Shown in pieces: positions 16,313 through 23,809 of a stretch of 64,000 bases of DNA. This DNA comes from UBA10365 sp041441915 (GTDB taxonomy: Bacteria; Pseudomonadota; Alphaproteobacteria; Rhodobacterales; Rhodobacteraceae): assembly GCA_041441915.1 (NCBI GenBank), contig JASDRS010000017.1, positions 62,001 to 126,000 of the forward strand, in the 5' to 3' direction. Position numbers and translations under genes: made by a program. How positions within the stretch are numbered: the first letter of the stretch is position 1; each line of letters starts with the position of its first letter. Below the pieces are notes generated by a model, which saw only the letters and a program-made list of their open reading frames with translations, did not search any database and was not told the DNA's origin.

Positions 16313-17724
16313 GGCAATAATTCCTTAAGGCGCAAAAGTGCGATGCGTTCCACCTGCCCACAGGCGGTGGCAAATTCAGTGTCAGAGCCATTGTTAATTC
16401 GGGTTTCAAAAGCCTGTAAAATCGAGGCTTTCGTGTTGTCCCGAACTGCAATTATAAAGGGGAAGCCATGTGTTTCGACATAGGCACGATTCAAGTCCAT
16501 AAAGTGGACGCGCTCCGCGTCAGTTAGGGCATCAAGCGCTGCGCTGGCTTGTTCTTTTGTTGAATGTTCGGTCAGCTGTTTTGCTGCCGCTAATTTGCCT
16601 GCTAAGTCTGGGTGCGCTTGTAAAACGCCCAAACGGTCAGCGTAAGAAGCGGTGCGGAACACCCGGGCCAAAGCATTATGCAGGCCTATAGCGCTGTCAT
16701 GTGCCGGGCCAAGTTCAAGCGCAAATGCTCGCTCAGCAATCCAGGAAGAGTGTTCAAAAATGCCTCCAAATCGAGCCATAAAAGTGGCGCGCTCTAACTG
16801 ATGCGGGCGTTCATAGCGGCAGTGCGGGTGGGTGGCAGCCCAGTGGCGGGCAATGTCTATGCGTTTGGCAAACCACACGTCACTATGCGACTGGGCATAA
16901 TCTAAAAACCGCATGAGGCCAGCAATTTTACCTGGCCGGCCTATCAACCGGCAATGTAGACCAATCGAAAACATCTTGGCTGCGCCGGCCTGACCTTCGG
17001 CATAAAGCACGTCAAAACTGTCTTTTAAATATTGAAAAAACTGCTCACCCTCGATATAACCAGGCGCTGTAGCGAAGCGCATATCGTTGGCTTCAAGCGT
17101 ATAGGGAATCACCAATTGATCACGCAGTCCAACTTCGCGCCAGTAGGGCAGGTCATCGTCATATGTGTCCGATATCCATTCAAGCTGGCCGCTTTCCGCA
17201 GTCAGTCGTACGGTATTTTCTGAACAACGGCCTGTGTACCAACCCAACGCGGGTTCGCCCACAACTTCGTAATGCAAAGCCAGGGCTTGGGCAATCTGAG
17301 TGGCTTCGGTTGCCAGGTCCATGTCGCGGTGATCAACCCATTTGAGGCCATGCGAAGCGATTTCCCACTGGGCTGCCTTCATAGCTTCTACTTGCTCTGG
17401 GTTGCGAGCAAGAGCGGTGGCCACGCCATACACCGTTATGGGAATAGATCTTTCGGTAAACAGACGGTGCAAACGCCAAAAACCTGCGCGCGCCCCGTAG
17501 TCGTAAAGTGATTCCATGTTCCAATGCCGCTTACCTGTCCAAGGTGTGGCGCCTGCGATGTCAGACAAGAACGCCTCAGATCCCGCATCACCGTGCAAAA
17601 TGTTGTTTTCGCCACCCTCTTCGTAATTAACAACAAGAGAGATCGCTATTTTTGCCCTATTGGGCCACTTTGCGTCAGGGGGATTAGCCCCATATCCGTG
17701 AAAGTCGCGTGGATAGCGTAGCAT
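16309..17724 (-). CDS. PuuE allantoinase - UraD (OHCU decarboxylase) fusion
   Basis: A two-domain enzyme for two linked steps. The first 310 or so residues form a polysaccharide-deacetylase-type allantoinase (PuuE): MLRYPRDFHGYGANPPDAKW, VNYEEGGENNILHGD, the ASHGLKWVDH metal region, and GWYTGRCSENTVRL. The last 150 residues form OHCU decarboxylase (UraD), with FMARFGGIFEHSSWIAERAF, the LQAHPDLAGK motif and FMDLNRAYVETHGFPFIIAVR. UraD turns OHCU into S-allantoin and PuuE opens allantoin to allantoate, so the product of one domain feeds the other. GGGAG lies six bases before the ATG at 17724, preferred over the upstream ATG at 17745. Head gene of the minus-strand operon. Confidence 0.94.
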   Translation of the reverse strand: MLRYPRDFHGYGANPPDAKWPNRAKIAISLVVNYEEGGENNILHGDAGSEAFLSDIAGATPWTGKRHWNMESLYDYGARAGFWRLHRLFTERSIPITVYGVATALARNPEQVEAMKAAQWEIASHGLKWVDHRDMDLATEATQIAQALALHYEVVGEPALGWYTGRCSENTVRLTAESGQLEWISDTYDDDLPYWREVGLRDQLVIPYTLEANDMRFATAPGYIEGEQFFQYLKDSFDVLYAEGQAGAAKMFSIGLHCRLIGRPGKIAGLMRFLDYAQSHSDVWFAKRIDIARHWAATHPHCRYERPHQLERATFMARFGGIFEHSSWIAERAFALELGPAHDSAIGLHNALARVFRTASYADRLGVLQAHPDLAGKLAAAKQLTEHSTKEQASAALDALTDAERVHFMDLNRAYVETHGFPFIIAVRDNTKASILQAFETRINNGSDTEFATACGQVERIALLRLKELLP

Positions 17725-17860
17725 TAAAATCTCCCTAATTCGCATTTAGTTTAAGCGGAATAATGTTAAATACTTTCAAATAAACCAAGAAAGTGTTTAC
17801 AAAAAAACTAAGAGACATTTTGGATGGATTTGACTAAAATACAAGAAAATTGGAGTCAAA
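17725..17860. promoter_or_regulatory. Divergent promoter region of puuE-uraD and uraH
   Basis: AT-rich 136-base gap between divergent urate-pathway genes. It contains a perfect 6-bp inverted repeat, ACTTTC (17772-17777) and GAAAGT (17789-17794), separated by 11 bases. That dyad size suits a dimeric regulator and would be placed to control both genes. Which protein binds it is unknown; the nearby LysR regulator is a candidate. Confidence 0.4.
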
Positions 17861-18220
17861 ATGAGCAATGGCCGTTTAACCACTCATATTTTAGATACGG
17901 CGCGCGGAAAACCTGCCGCAAATGTTGCTATTCGTCTCTTCGGCCTTTTGGGCGGTCACCGCCATCTTGCTGCTCAAACCATCACCAATAGTGACGGGCG
18001 CACAGATGCCCCTATGGCCCATGGTTCCGGCCTTATTGTTGGGGTGTATGAACTTGAATTTGACGCAGGCGATTATCTGCGCGCTACGGAGCAAATTGAA
18101 GTGGGCCCGTCGTTTCTAGACGTGGTAGTTCTGCGCTTTGGCGTGACGGATGCGGATCAGCATTATCATGTTCCACTTTTGCTTTCACCCTTTGCCTATT
18201 CGACCTATCGCGGCAGCTAA
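17861..18220 (+). CDS. uraH: 5-hydroxyisourate hydrolase
   Basis: Transthyretin-like enzyme that hydrolyses 5-hydroxyisourate, the product of urate oxidation, to OHCU. It has 119 residues, the usual length. Key sites are the N-terminal TTHILDTARGKPA with its catalytic histidine, the RTDAP segment with conserved arginine, HYHVPLLLSPFAYSTY, and the C-terminal YRGS tetrapeptide that defines the family. There is no signal peptide, so it is cytoplasmic. GGAG lies five bases before the ATG. It is divergent from puuE-uraD, whose UraD domain uses its product, and converges with the LysR gene with a four-base stop overlap. Confidence 0.96.
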   Translation: MSNGRLTTHILDTARGKPAANVAIRLFGLLGGHRHLAAQTITNSDGRTDAPMAHGSGLIVGVYELEFDAGDYLRATEQIEVGPSFLDVVVLRFGVTDADQHYHVPLLLSPFAYSTYRGS

Positions 18221-19152
18221 AGCAGTTCCGGGGCAAGACCTTCAAGCTGTATTGCCATATCTGCGCGGCACCGCCCGATGATAAAATCGACAAAAGACTT
18301 GATCTTAGGTTCATCAAAGCCTCGGTGATGGCTTAGGCAAGTTAAGGGTACAGGCATGGGGGGTGTTGCACGTGCCACTGGTACCAATGCGCCGCTTCGC
18401 AAATGCTCAGCCACTTCAAAAATTGGCTTAATCACGATGCCATGTCCTGACAGAGCCCAAGCGGTCAACACGTCGCCGTCATCAGATTCAAAGGGCCCCG
18501 AGATTTCATAGCGGCGGAGACCCTGTGGTGTTTGTAGCGCCCATTGAAACTCTTTTGCGCCTGGAAAACGGAGGTTTAGGCAATCGTGTTTTTGCGCTAA
18601 AAGCGCTTCACCGTCGTAGGGCATGCCGCGCGCAGAAATATAGGTGGGAGCAGCGCATAGTAAGCGCTTACAATTGGCAACTGGGCGCATTCTAAGGGTG
18701 CTATCGGTCAAGTTCCCTAAGTGAAAGGTTAGATCAAGGCCTTCGGCCATCAGGTCAATGACCCTATCCGAAAGGCGCAGCCGCAAATCAATCTGTGGAT
18801 ATTCTGCTTTAAAGTCGGGTATGTGTGGTGCGATAAAGCGCCGACCGATGCCCAAAGGCGCACCAACATAAATAGATCCGCGCGGGCTGTTAGTCCCAAC
18901 GGTGAGGGAGGATTCTGCCTGCTCGATAGCGATTACTATCTTTCCTGCACCCTCATAAAACAAGCGCCCATGTTCAGTTGGGTTCAAGCTGCGCGTTGTT
19001 CGATTAAAAAGCCGGGCACCCAAATGGCGCTCAAGTTCGGCCAAGCGTGCTGAGGCTACAGCCGGTGAAATGCGTTGATCGCGGGCCGCTGCCGACATAT
19101 TGCCTAGCTCGTAAATGCGCATAAACATCTTTATTGTGTTCACATAAGACAT
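18217..19152 (-). CDS. LysR-family transcriptional regulator
   Basis: 311-residue regulator with an N-terminal winged helix-turn-helix (FMRIYELGNMSAAARDQRIS, then PAVASARLAELERHLGARLF, NRTTRSLNPTEHG) and a C-terminal type 2 periplasmic-binding-like effector domain beginning GSIYVGAPLGIGRR. It belongs to the common single-gene LysR subgroup that includes many uncharacterised regulators. It sits between uraH and divergent puuD, so it probably controls urate catabolism in response to a purine or an allantoin-pathway intermediate; this rests on position alone. The 133-base gap to puuD holds an AT-rich imperfect dyad at about 19162-19180. Confidence 0.9.
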   Translation of the reverse strand: MSYVNTIKMFMRIYELGNMSAAARDQRISPAVASARLAELERHLGARLFNRTTRSLNPTEHGRLFYEGAGKIVIAIEQAESSLTVGTNSPRGSIYVGAPLGIGRRFIAPHIPDFKAEYPQIDLRLRLSDRVIDLMAEGLDLTFHLGNLTDSTLRMRPVANCKRLLCAAPTYISARGMPYDGEALLAQKHDCLNLRFPGAKEFQWALQTPQGLRRYEISGPFESDDGDVLTAWALSGHGIVIKPIFEVAEHLRSGALVPVARATPPMPVPLTCLSHHRGFDEPKIKSFVDFIIGRCRADMAIQLEGLAPELL

Positions 19153-19285
19153 GGCGCCATTCTTCGTAAAATTTTGAAAGTGATCTGTGATTTGATTGAA
19201 TAACAGAAAGACGCTTTGTGGTATAGCTTGTTGCTAAAATGCCATTATAGAAGACGGACCCACGAGGTGCAGCCTAGGAGGCAAG

Positions 19286-20515
19286 ATGAATGATTGGATT
19301 ATATTGTGGGAATGGCTCGGGATCGCGACGCGTTGGGCTCATGTCATAACTGCAATTGCTTGGATAGGCTCTTCCTTTTATTTTATCGCGCTTGATCTTG
19401 GTTTGCGAAAAACGCCAAGCCTGCCACCGCTTGCCCATGGCGAAGAATGGCAAGTGCATGGTGGCGGTTTTTACCATGTGCAAAAATATTTGGTCGCACC
19501 TGATATGATGCCCGAACATTTGACTTGGTTTAAGTGGGAAAGCTACGCCACTTGGCTTTCGGGATTTGCGATGCTGGTCTTGGTTTACTATGTGGGTGCT
19601 GAATTTTACTTGATCGACCCTGAGGTTTTGGAACTTGAAACATGGCAAGCGGTAACCATTTCAGTCGGCTCCTTGGCTTTTGGGTGGCTGCTTTACGACT
19701 TGATCTGCAAAAGTCGCTTTGGCGATGATAATCGTCGCTTGATGCTGGGGCTTTATTTAATCTTGGTGGCCATGTCTTGGGCCTATACACAAGTCTTTTC
19801 TGGCCGCGCAGCACTGCTGCACTTAGGCGCCTTTACCGCGACTATCATGTCGGCCAATGTATTTATGATCATCATGCCCAATCAGCGCATTGTGGTGGCT
19901 GACTTAAAAGCGGGCCACAAGCCTGATGCAAAATATGGCAAGATAGCCAAGCAAAGGTCTACCCACAATAATTACCTGACCCTGCCCGTACTGTTTTTGA
20001 TGCTATCAAACCATTACCCATTGGTTTTCGCCACGAAATATAATTGGATAATTGCGTCTTTGGTATTTCTGATGGGGGTAACCATTCGCCATTGGTTCAA
20101 CACCAAACATGCACGTAAAGGTTCTCCACATTGGACATGGGCTGCCACGGTGATTTTGTTTTTGATTATCGCGTGGCTTTCGACCGCGCCCATGCAGCTG
20201 CGCACGGCAGAGGCCGAGCTTAATGGCCAAGCGCAGCGTTTTACACAGGCGAAGGGTTTTGATGAGGTAACGGATATTGTGATTGGCCGCTGCTCTATGT
20301 GTCACGCAGCCGAGCCGAGTTATGAAGGTGTGCATTGGCCCCCAAAAGGCGTGGTTTTAGAAACACCTGTCCAAATAGCGCAAGAGGCGCGCCGCATCTA
20401 TCTGCAGTCAGGTCTAAGCTATGCGATGCCACCAGCTAATTTGTCTTACATGGAAGACGGCGAAAGGCGCGCGATTGTGGCATGGTTTCAGGCCGCGCAG
20501 AACGGGGACAGCTAG
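19286..20515 (+). CDS. puuD: Membrane-bound urate hydroxylase with cytochrome c tail
   Basis: Oxidises urate to 5-hydroxyisourate, passing electrons to a heme instead of making hydrogen peroxide. The 409 residues begin with a membrane domain of about eight helices (WEWLGIATRWAHVITAIAWIG, SFYFIALDLGL) and end in a periplasmic cytochrome c domain with heme motif CSMCH at 336-340 and a methionine ligand in AMPPAN near 381. This is the PuuD architecture (DUF989 plus cytochrome c). A strong TAGGAGG site precedes the ATG. No soluble uricase is seen in the window. The heme tail could link urate oxidation to the bc1/cytochrome c oxidase chain. Confidence 0.94.
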   Translation: MNDWIILWEWLGIATRWAHVITAIAWIGSSFYFIALDLGLRKTPSLPPLAHGEEWQVHGGGFYHVQKYLVAPDMMPEHLTWFKWESYATWLSGFAMLVLVYYVGAEFYLIDPEVLELETWQAVTISVGSLAFGWLLYDLICKSRFGDDNRRLMLGLYLILVAMSWAYTQVFSGRAALLHLGAFTATIMSANVFMIIMPNQRIVVADLKAGHKPDAKYGKIAKQRSTHNNYLTLPVLFLMLSNHYPLVFATKYNWIIASLVFLMGVTIRHWFNTKHARKGSPHWTWAATVILFLIIAWLSTAPMQLRTAEAELNGQAQRFTQAKGFDEVTDIVIGRCSMCHAAEPSYEGVHWPPKGVVLETPVQIAQEARRIYLQSGLSYAMPPANLSYMEDGERRAIVAWFQAAQNGDS

Positions 20516-21468
20516 GCCGAAAACTGCCATTCTGTGACTTCGTGATAGGCCTGATCTGCCGCATATAGAATGGTTGGGAACTTGGGATTGTTGGGCGCGT
20601 CGGGCCAGGATTGCGCTTCTATGACTAGTGCTGAATAGGGTCGCTCAGCGTCGCGAGCGTCATAAATTTGTAAACCTGTTTGGGTAGTTGAGAGCCGCAT
20701 CGCAAGGCCAGAGCTCCCCTTTAACTCCATAACCTGCCGCAGCGGTTTTTGCTCGGTTGATAAGCAAAAGTTTGTGTCAAAATTAGGTGACCTTGGTGTT
20801 AAGGCCCGCATTTTTGTAAAATCATAGTCCGATCCAACTGTTGGCACGACTTCACCTATTGGCACAACTTGATGGTCGGTGGGCAAATAGTGACTGGCCG
20901 AAATCTGCATGGAGTGCCCTGCGAAGCTGTCAGATCCGTCAAGGTTCCAATAGGAATGATTAGCAAAATTAAAGAGTGTTGGTGCATCACTTTTTGCAGT
21001 TATAGAAAGGCGCAAGCACGCGCCCTCACACAGTTCAAACCGAGCGACAATATGACGATTGCCAGGAAATCCGCCCAAACCATCGGGCAGATCAAGGGTT
21101 AGAACCGCATGGGAGCAGGTAGCTTCCTGCAACGACCAAAGTTGCATATGTGTGCCTGTGTCACCACTGTGCAGGCAGATGTCAGGCTGTTGGTTGACGG
21201 CAAGCCGCCCCCAGATAGCAGCCTGTGCGCCACTGATACGGTTGACGACCGGACCAATGATAGGGCCGTGATAGGGCATTGATGTAAGAAAAGACTCCGG
21301 ATCTGGGGGCCCTTGGGTAAGCGAATATGGAAAGTTTGCAAACCGCAAATCCTGCAAAGTAGCGCCCCATGTAAGCAGTTTAATCTGCAGGCCGTACGAT
21401 TTAAGCGTAATAAGCTCAACTTCACGGCCATCGGGCAGATGGCCAAATATTTCTACTGGTTCCAACAT
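20512..21468 (-). CDS. Aldose 1-epimerase family protein
   Basis: Interconverts alpha and beta anomers of sugars. It has 318 residues, in the range of GalM proteins, with the family segments VVNRISGAQ near residue 90 (the arginine of the substrate site), CLHSGD, and LFNFANHSYWNLDG with the catalytic histidine; the FDTNFCLS segment near 225 is where substrate-binding aspartate lies, and VIEAQSWPDAPN near the end corresponds to the catalytic glutamate region (usually E-xQ-PD-N). No sugar genes are adjacent, so the true sugar is unknown. It converges on puuD with a four-base stop overlap and is followed upstream by znuA on the same strand. Confidence 0.9.
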   Translation of the reverse strand: MLEPVEIFGHLPDGREVELITLKSYGLQIKLLTWGATLQDLRFANFPYSLTQGPPDPESFLTSMPYHGPIIGPVVNRISGAQAAIWGRLAVNQQPDICLHSGDTGTHMQLWSLQEATCSHAVLTLDLPDGLGGFPGNRHIVARFELCEGACLRLSITAKSDAPTLFNFANHSYWNLDGSDSFAGHSMQISASHYLPTDHQVVPIGEVVPTVGSDYDFTKMRALTPRSPNFDTNFCLSTEQKPLRQVMELKGSSGLAMRLSTTQTGLQIYDARDAERPYSALVIEAQSWPDAPNNPKFPTILYAADQAYHEVTEWQFSA

Positions 21469-21504
21469 ATTCTACTCCGTGCGTTATGATAGCTCTAGGG
21501 TCGC

Positions 21505-22455
21505 TTACTCTTGCAAGCACGCCCGCAGATTGTGGGCCGTTTTACGCATTAGCTCCTCGTAAAGCGCAGCGCTGGGCTCTAGTCCAACACCTTCTGGGTC
21601 AAGTGGCGCACCTATTTTAACGCCGGTTGCCATAGCCAATTGTGCGCCTAGTTTTGAATCATGGCCAATCTCAGGGAAAAAGCAAACTACCCGTTGTTTG
21701 ATAAAATCTGCCCGCAACTGCGACAAATGAGCCGCGCTTGCTGATTCAGCATCTGACCCTTGGATAGCTCCAACTGAATTCAGCCCATAAGAGCTCGCAA
21801 AATAGCCAAAAGCATCATGACTAACGACAAAACCGCGCGATTGTATGGGGGTTAAAATTTTGATCAATTCGGCATCTAGAGCGGTTAGGCGTCGGGCTGC
21901 CGCAAGGGCGTTTTTTTGATAGCTCGAGGCATGGCTGGGGTCAATCCTAGAAAGGCGCTCAGAAATAACTCCAAGCCAAATTGCTGCGTTGGTTGGGTTG
22001 AGCCAGGCATGAGGGTCGATGATACCGCTGTTTTCTGAAGCATGCTCACTCGTGTGGCCACTTTCTGAAGTATGCTCACTCGTGTGGCCACTAGCGTGGT
22101 CTCCCCGCATCAAAAAGGTGCCAGCACTTTGCAGAAGCGGAAGGCTTTGGTTTGACTTCCCGTAGGTTTCGATAACATCAGATAAAAAAGGCAACATTGC
22201 GTCACCAGTCCAAATAATCAGATCACTTTGTGCCAGCGCACGCGCCTGAGAGGGGCGCAGCTGAAAGGAATGCGCATCCTCGTCGTTGCCCAAAAGCAAG
22301 TGCGGCTGACCTTGCTCGCCCATAACCGAAGCGACTAAGGCATAAATTGGTGCAATATCGGTGACTATACGCAGCTCTTGTGCCTGTGATTTGGCGCCCA
22401 TTATTGCAGTGAAAATTGATGTCGATAAAGTGATAGCCGTAAAAAGTCTGATCAT
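21505..22455 (-). CDS. znuA: Zinc ABC transporter, periplasmic binding protein
   Basis: Captures zinc in the periplasm for ZnuBC. From ATG 22455 it has 316 residues with a signal peptide (MIRLFTAITLSTSIFTAIMG, ending SQAQ). It has the cluster A-I fold: VTDIAPIYALVASVMGE, then the NDEDAHSFQLRPSQ ligand histidine, a His-rich mobile loop (GDHASGHTSEHTSESGHTSE), then DPHAWLNPTN, VSHDAFGYFA and CFFPEIGHDSKLGAQLA. The loop contains a duplicated ten-residue unit made by a 30-base tandem repeat. The start chosen drops 13 residues of the open frame that precede the signal peptide. Divergent from zur across two Zur boxes. Confidence 0.94.
   Translation of the reverse strand: MIRLFTAITLSTSIFTAIMGAKSQAQELRIVTDIAPIYALVASVMGEQGQPHLLLGNDEDAHSFQLRPSQARALAQSDLIIWTGDAMLPFLSDVIETYGKSNQSLPLLQSAGTFLMRGDHASGHTSEHTSESGHTSEHASENSGIIDPHAWLNPTNAAIWLGVISERLSRIDPSHASSYQKNALAAARRLTALDAELIKILTPIQSRGFVVSHDAFGYFASSYGLNSVGAIQGSDAESASAAHLSQLRADFIKQRVVCFFPEIGHDSKLGAQLAMATGVKIGAPLDPEGVGLEPSAALYEELMRKTAHNLRACLQE
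22033..22092. repeat. Two tandem 30-bp repeats inside znuA
   Basis: Two adjacent 30-base copies (22033-22062 and 22063-22092) differ at only a couple of positions. They encode the duplicated Ser-Glu-His-Thr/Ala-Ser-Gly-His-Thr-type unit in the His-rich loop. The unit length is a multiple of three, so copy-number changes keep the frame. Confidence 0.9.
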
Positions 22456-22507
22456 GTATTTTCCAATCGCTAACTGAGAGCTTTCTGCTTGCACCTAAAT
22501 GGTCTTT

Positions 22508-22524
22508 ATGTTATATTATAACTA
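22508..22524. promoter_or_regulatory. Zur operator 1
   Basis: ATGTTATA-T-TATAACTA, with a perfect GTTATA-T-TATAAC core at 22510-22522. This matches the usual Zur-type box of proteobacteria (TGTTATA-N-TATAACA). It sits between divergent znuA and zur-znuCB. Confidence 0.85.
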
Positions 22525-22529
22525 ACTAG

Positions 22530-22546
22530 ATGTAACTTTATAACAT
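22530..22546. promoter_or_regulatory. Zur operator 2
   Basis: ATGTAACT-T-TATAACAT; the right half is a perfect Zur half-site and the left is degenerate. Its centre is 22 bp from that of operator 1, two helical turns, so two Zur dimers could bind the same face. It overlaps an ATG at 22545, which argues that zur translation starts further on, at 22560. Confidence 0.75.
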
Positions 22547-22559
22547 GTCAAGGGTAGGA

Positions 22560-23042
22560 ATGTCCGAAGAATCTAATATCTTTCAGGCCCATGACCATGC
22601 ACATTGTGCGAAGGGTGTTTTGGCGCGAGTGCAAGTAATGGTGCTGAAAAATAAATTGCGCTTGACGCCCGTACGCCTGCGTACACTTCAGATTTTGCTC
22701 GAATCGCATCATGCCATGGGGGCCTATGAGGTGCTTGAACGCCTTGTTGCTGAAGGCTTTGGCAATCAGCCGCCTGTTGCTTACCGCGCCCTTGAATATT
22801 TAGTCGAACAGGGCCTGGCACACAAAATCAGGAGGCTGAATGCGTTTGCGGCCTGTATGCACCCTGACATAGACCATGCGCCCGCGTTTTTGATTTGTAA
22901 AAGCTGCGATAAGGTTGCTGAAACCATGGGCAGTGTCTTTGAGCAAGCGCTGGATAAGGCAGCAAAATCACATGGGTTCGCGATTGAACGGAGTAACATC
23001 GAAGCGCTCGGCCAATGTGGCGCCTGCCAAGGTGACGCATGA
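22560..23042 (+). CDS. zur: Zinc uptake regulator (Fur family)
   Basis: Zinc-sensing repressor that shuts off znuABC when zinc is ample. From ATG 22560 it has 160 residues, with AAGGG six bases before the start; the ATG at 22545 lies in an operator. It has an N-terminal winged helix (RLTPVRLRTLQILLESHHAMGAYEVLERL), the hinge metal site around CMHPDIDHAP, and two Cys pairs for structural zinc (ICKSCDKV and CGACQ). An N-terminal HDHAHC adds possible metal ligands. It overlaps znuC by four bases, giving an autoregulated zur-znuC-znuB operon divergent from znuA. Confidence 0.94.
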   Translation: MSEESNIFQAHDHAHCAKGVLARVQVMVLKNKLRLTPVRLRTLQILLESHHAMGAYEVLERLVAEGFGNQPPVAYRALEYLVEQGLAHKIRRLNAFAACMHPDIDHAPAFLICKSCDKVAETMGSVFEQALDKAAKSHGFAIERSNIEALGQCGACQGDA

Positions 23043-23809
23043 GTGCTCTTATTTCTGCCCAAAATGTTTGTCTGCGTTACGGCGCCACCGAAGTGCTGCA
23101 TGATGTTAGCTTAGAGGTCGTGCCTGGTGAAATTTTGACGCTGCTTGGGCCAAATGGATCGGGAAAATCAAGCCTTTTGAGGGCCCTTATTGGCATATTG
23201 CCCGTTGCCAAAGGAAAAATCACCCGCTCCGCTGGCCTGCGTATTGGCTATGTACCGCAAAAGCTGGCTATTGACCGTTCGTTACCGATGAGTGTGGCGC
23301 GGTTTTTGTCTTTGCCCGACTGGCACCAACCTCAAGATATAGCAATCGCATTGGTGCGTGTTGGGCTTGGGGATATCGCAAATCATCCAATTCAGGGGCT
23401 ATCGGGTGGACAATTTCAGCGCGTTTTGTTGGCGCGTGCCATGCTCACACGGCCCAATATTTTGATTTTAGACGAACCAACCCAAGGGCTTGACCAGCGA
23501 GGCGCGGCTGGGTTTTACCAATTGATCGAAGAGTTGCGTACCCAAACGGGGGTGGGAATTTTAATGGTCAGTCATGATTTGCACGTGGTCATGTCGGCAT
23601 CAGACCGCGTGATCTGCCTAAATGGTCATATTTGTTGCCAAGGCACACCCTTGGTCGTGTCCCATGCGCCTGAATATCGCGCGCTGTTTGGATTGGGCAC
23701 CATGGGCGCTTTGGCGCTTTACCAGCATGATCACGATCACGATCATGACCATGGTTCAGCGCATGATCACCACCACTACCATAATAAAGCGGATCATGAT
23801 CATGGATGA
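23039..23809 (+). CDS. znuC: Zinc ABC transporter, ATPase with His-rich tail
   Basis: Cytoplasmic ATPase of the zinc importer, 256 residues. Walker A is GPNGSGKSS, the Q-loop lies at YVPQKL, the ABC signature is LSGGQFQRVLLARAML, Walker B is ILILDEPTQGLDQ, and the switch histidine is VSHDLHVV. The last 27 or so residues are mostly His and Asp (HDHDHDHDHG, then HDHHHYH and DHDHG), an added metal-binding tail after the normal end of the ATPase. The stop lies eight bases inside the znuB gene, so the tail-coding DNA carries the znuB start region. Confidence 0.95.
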   Translation: MSALISAQNVCLRYGATEVLHDVSLEVVPGEILTLLGPNGSGKSSLLRALIGILPVAKGKITRSAGLRIGYVPQKLAIDRSLPMSVARFLSLPDWHQPQDIAIALVRVGLGDIANHPIQGLSGGQFQRVLLARAMLTRPNILILDEPTQGLDQRGAAGFYQLIEELRTQTGVGILMVSHDLHVVMSASDRVICLNGHICCQGTPLVVSHAPEYRALFGLGTMGALALYQHDHDHDHDHGSAHDHHHYHNKADHDHG

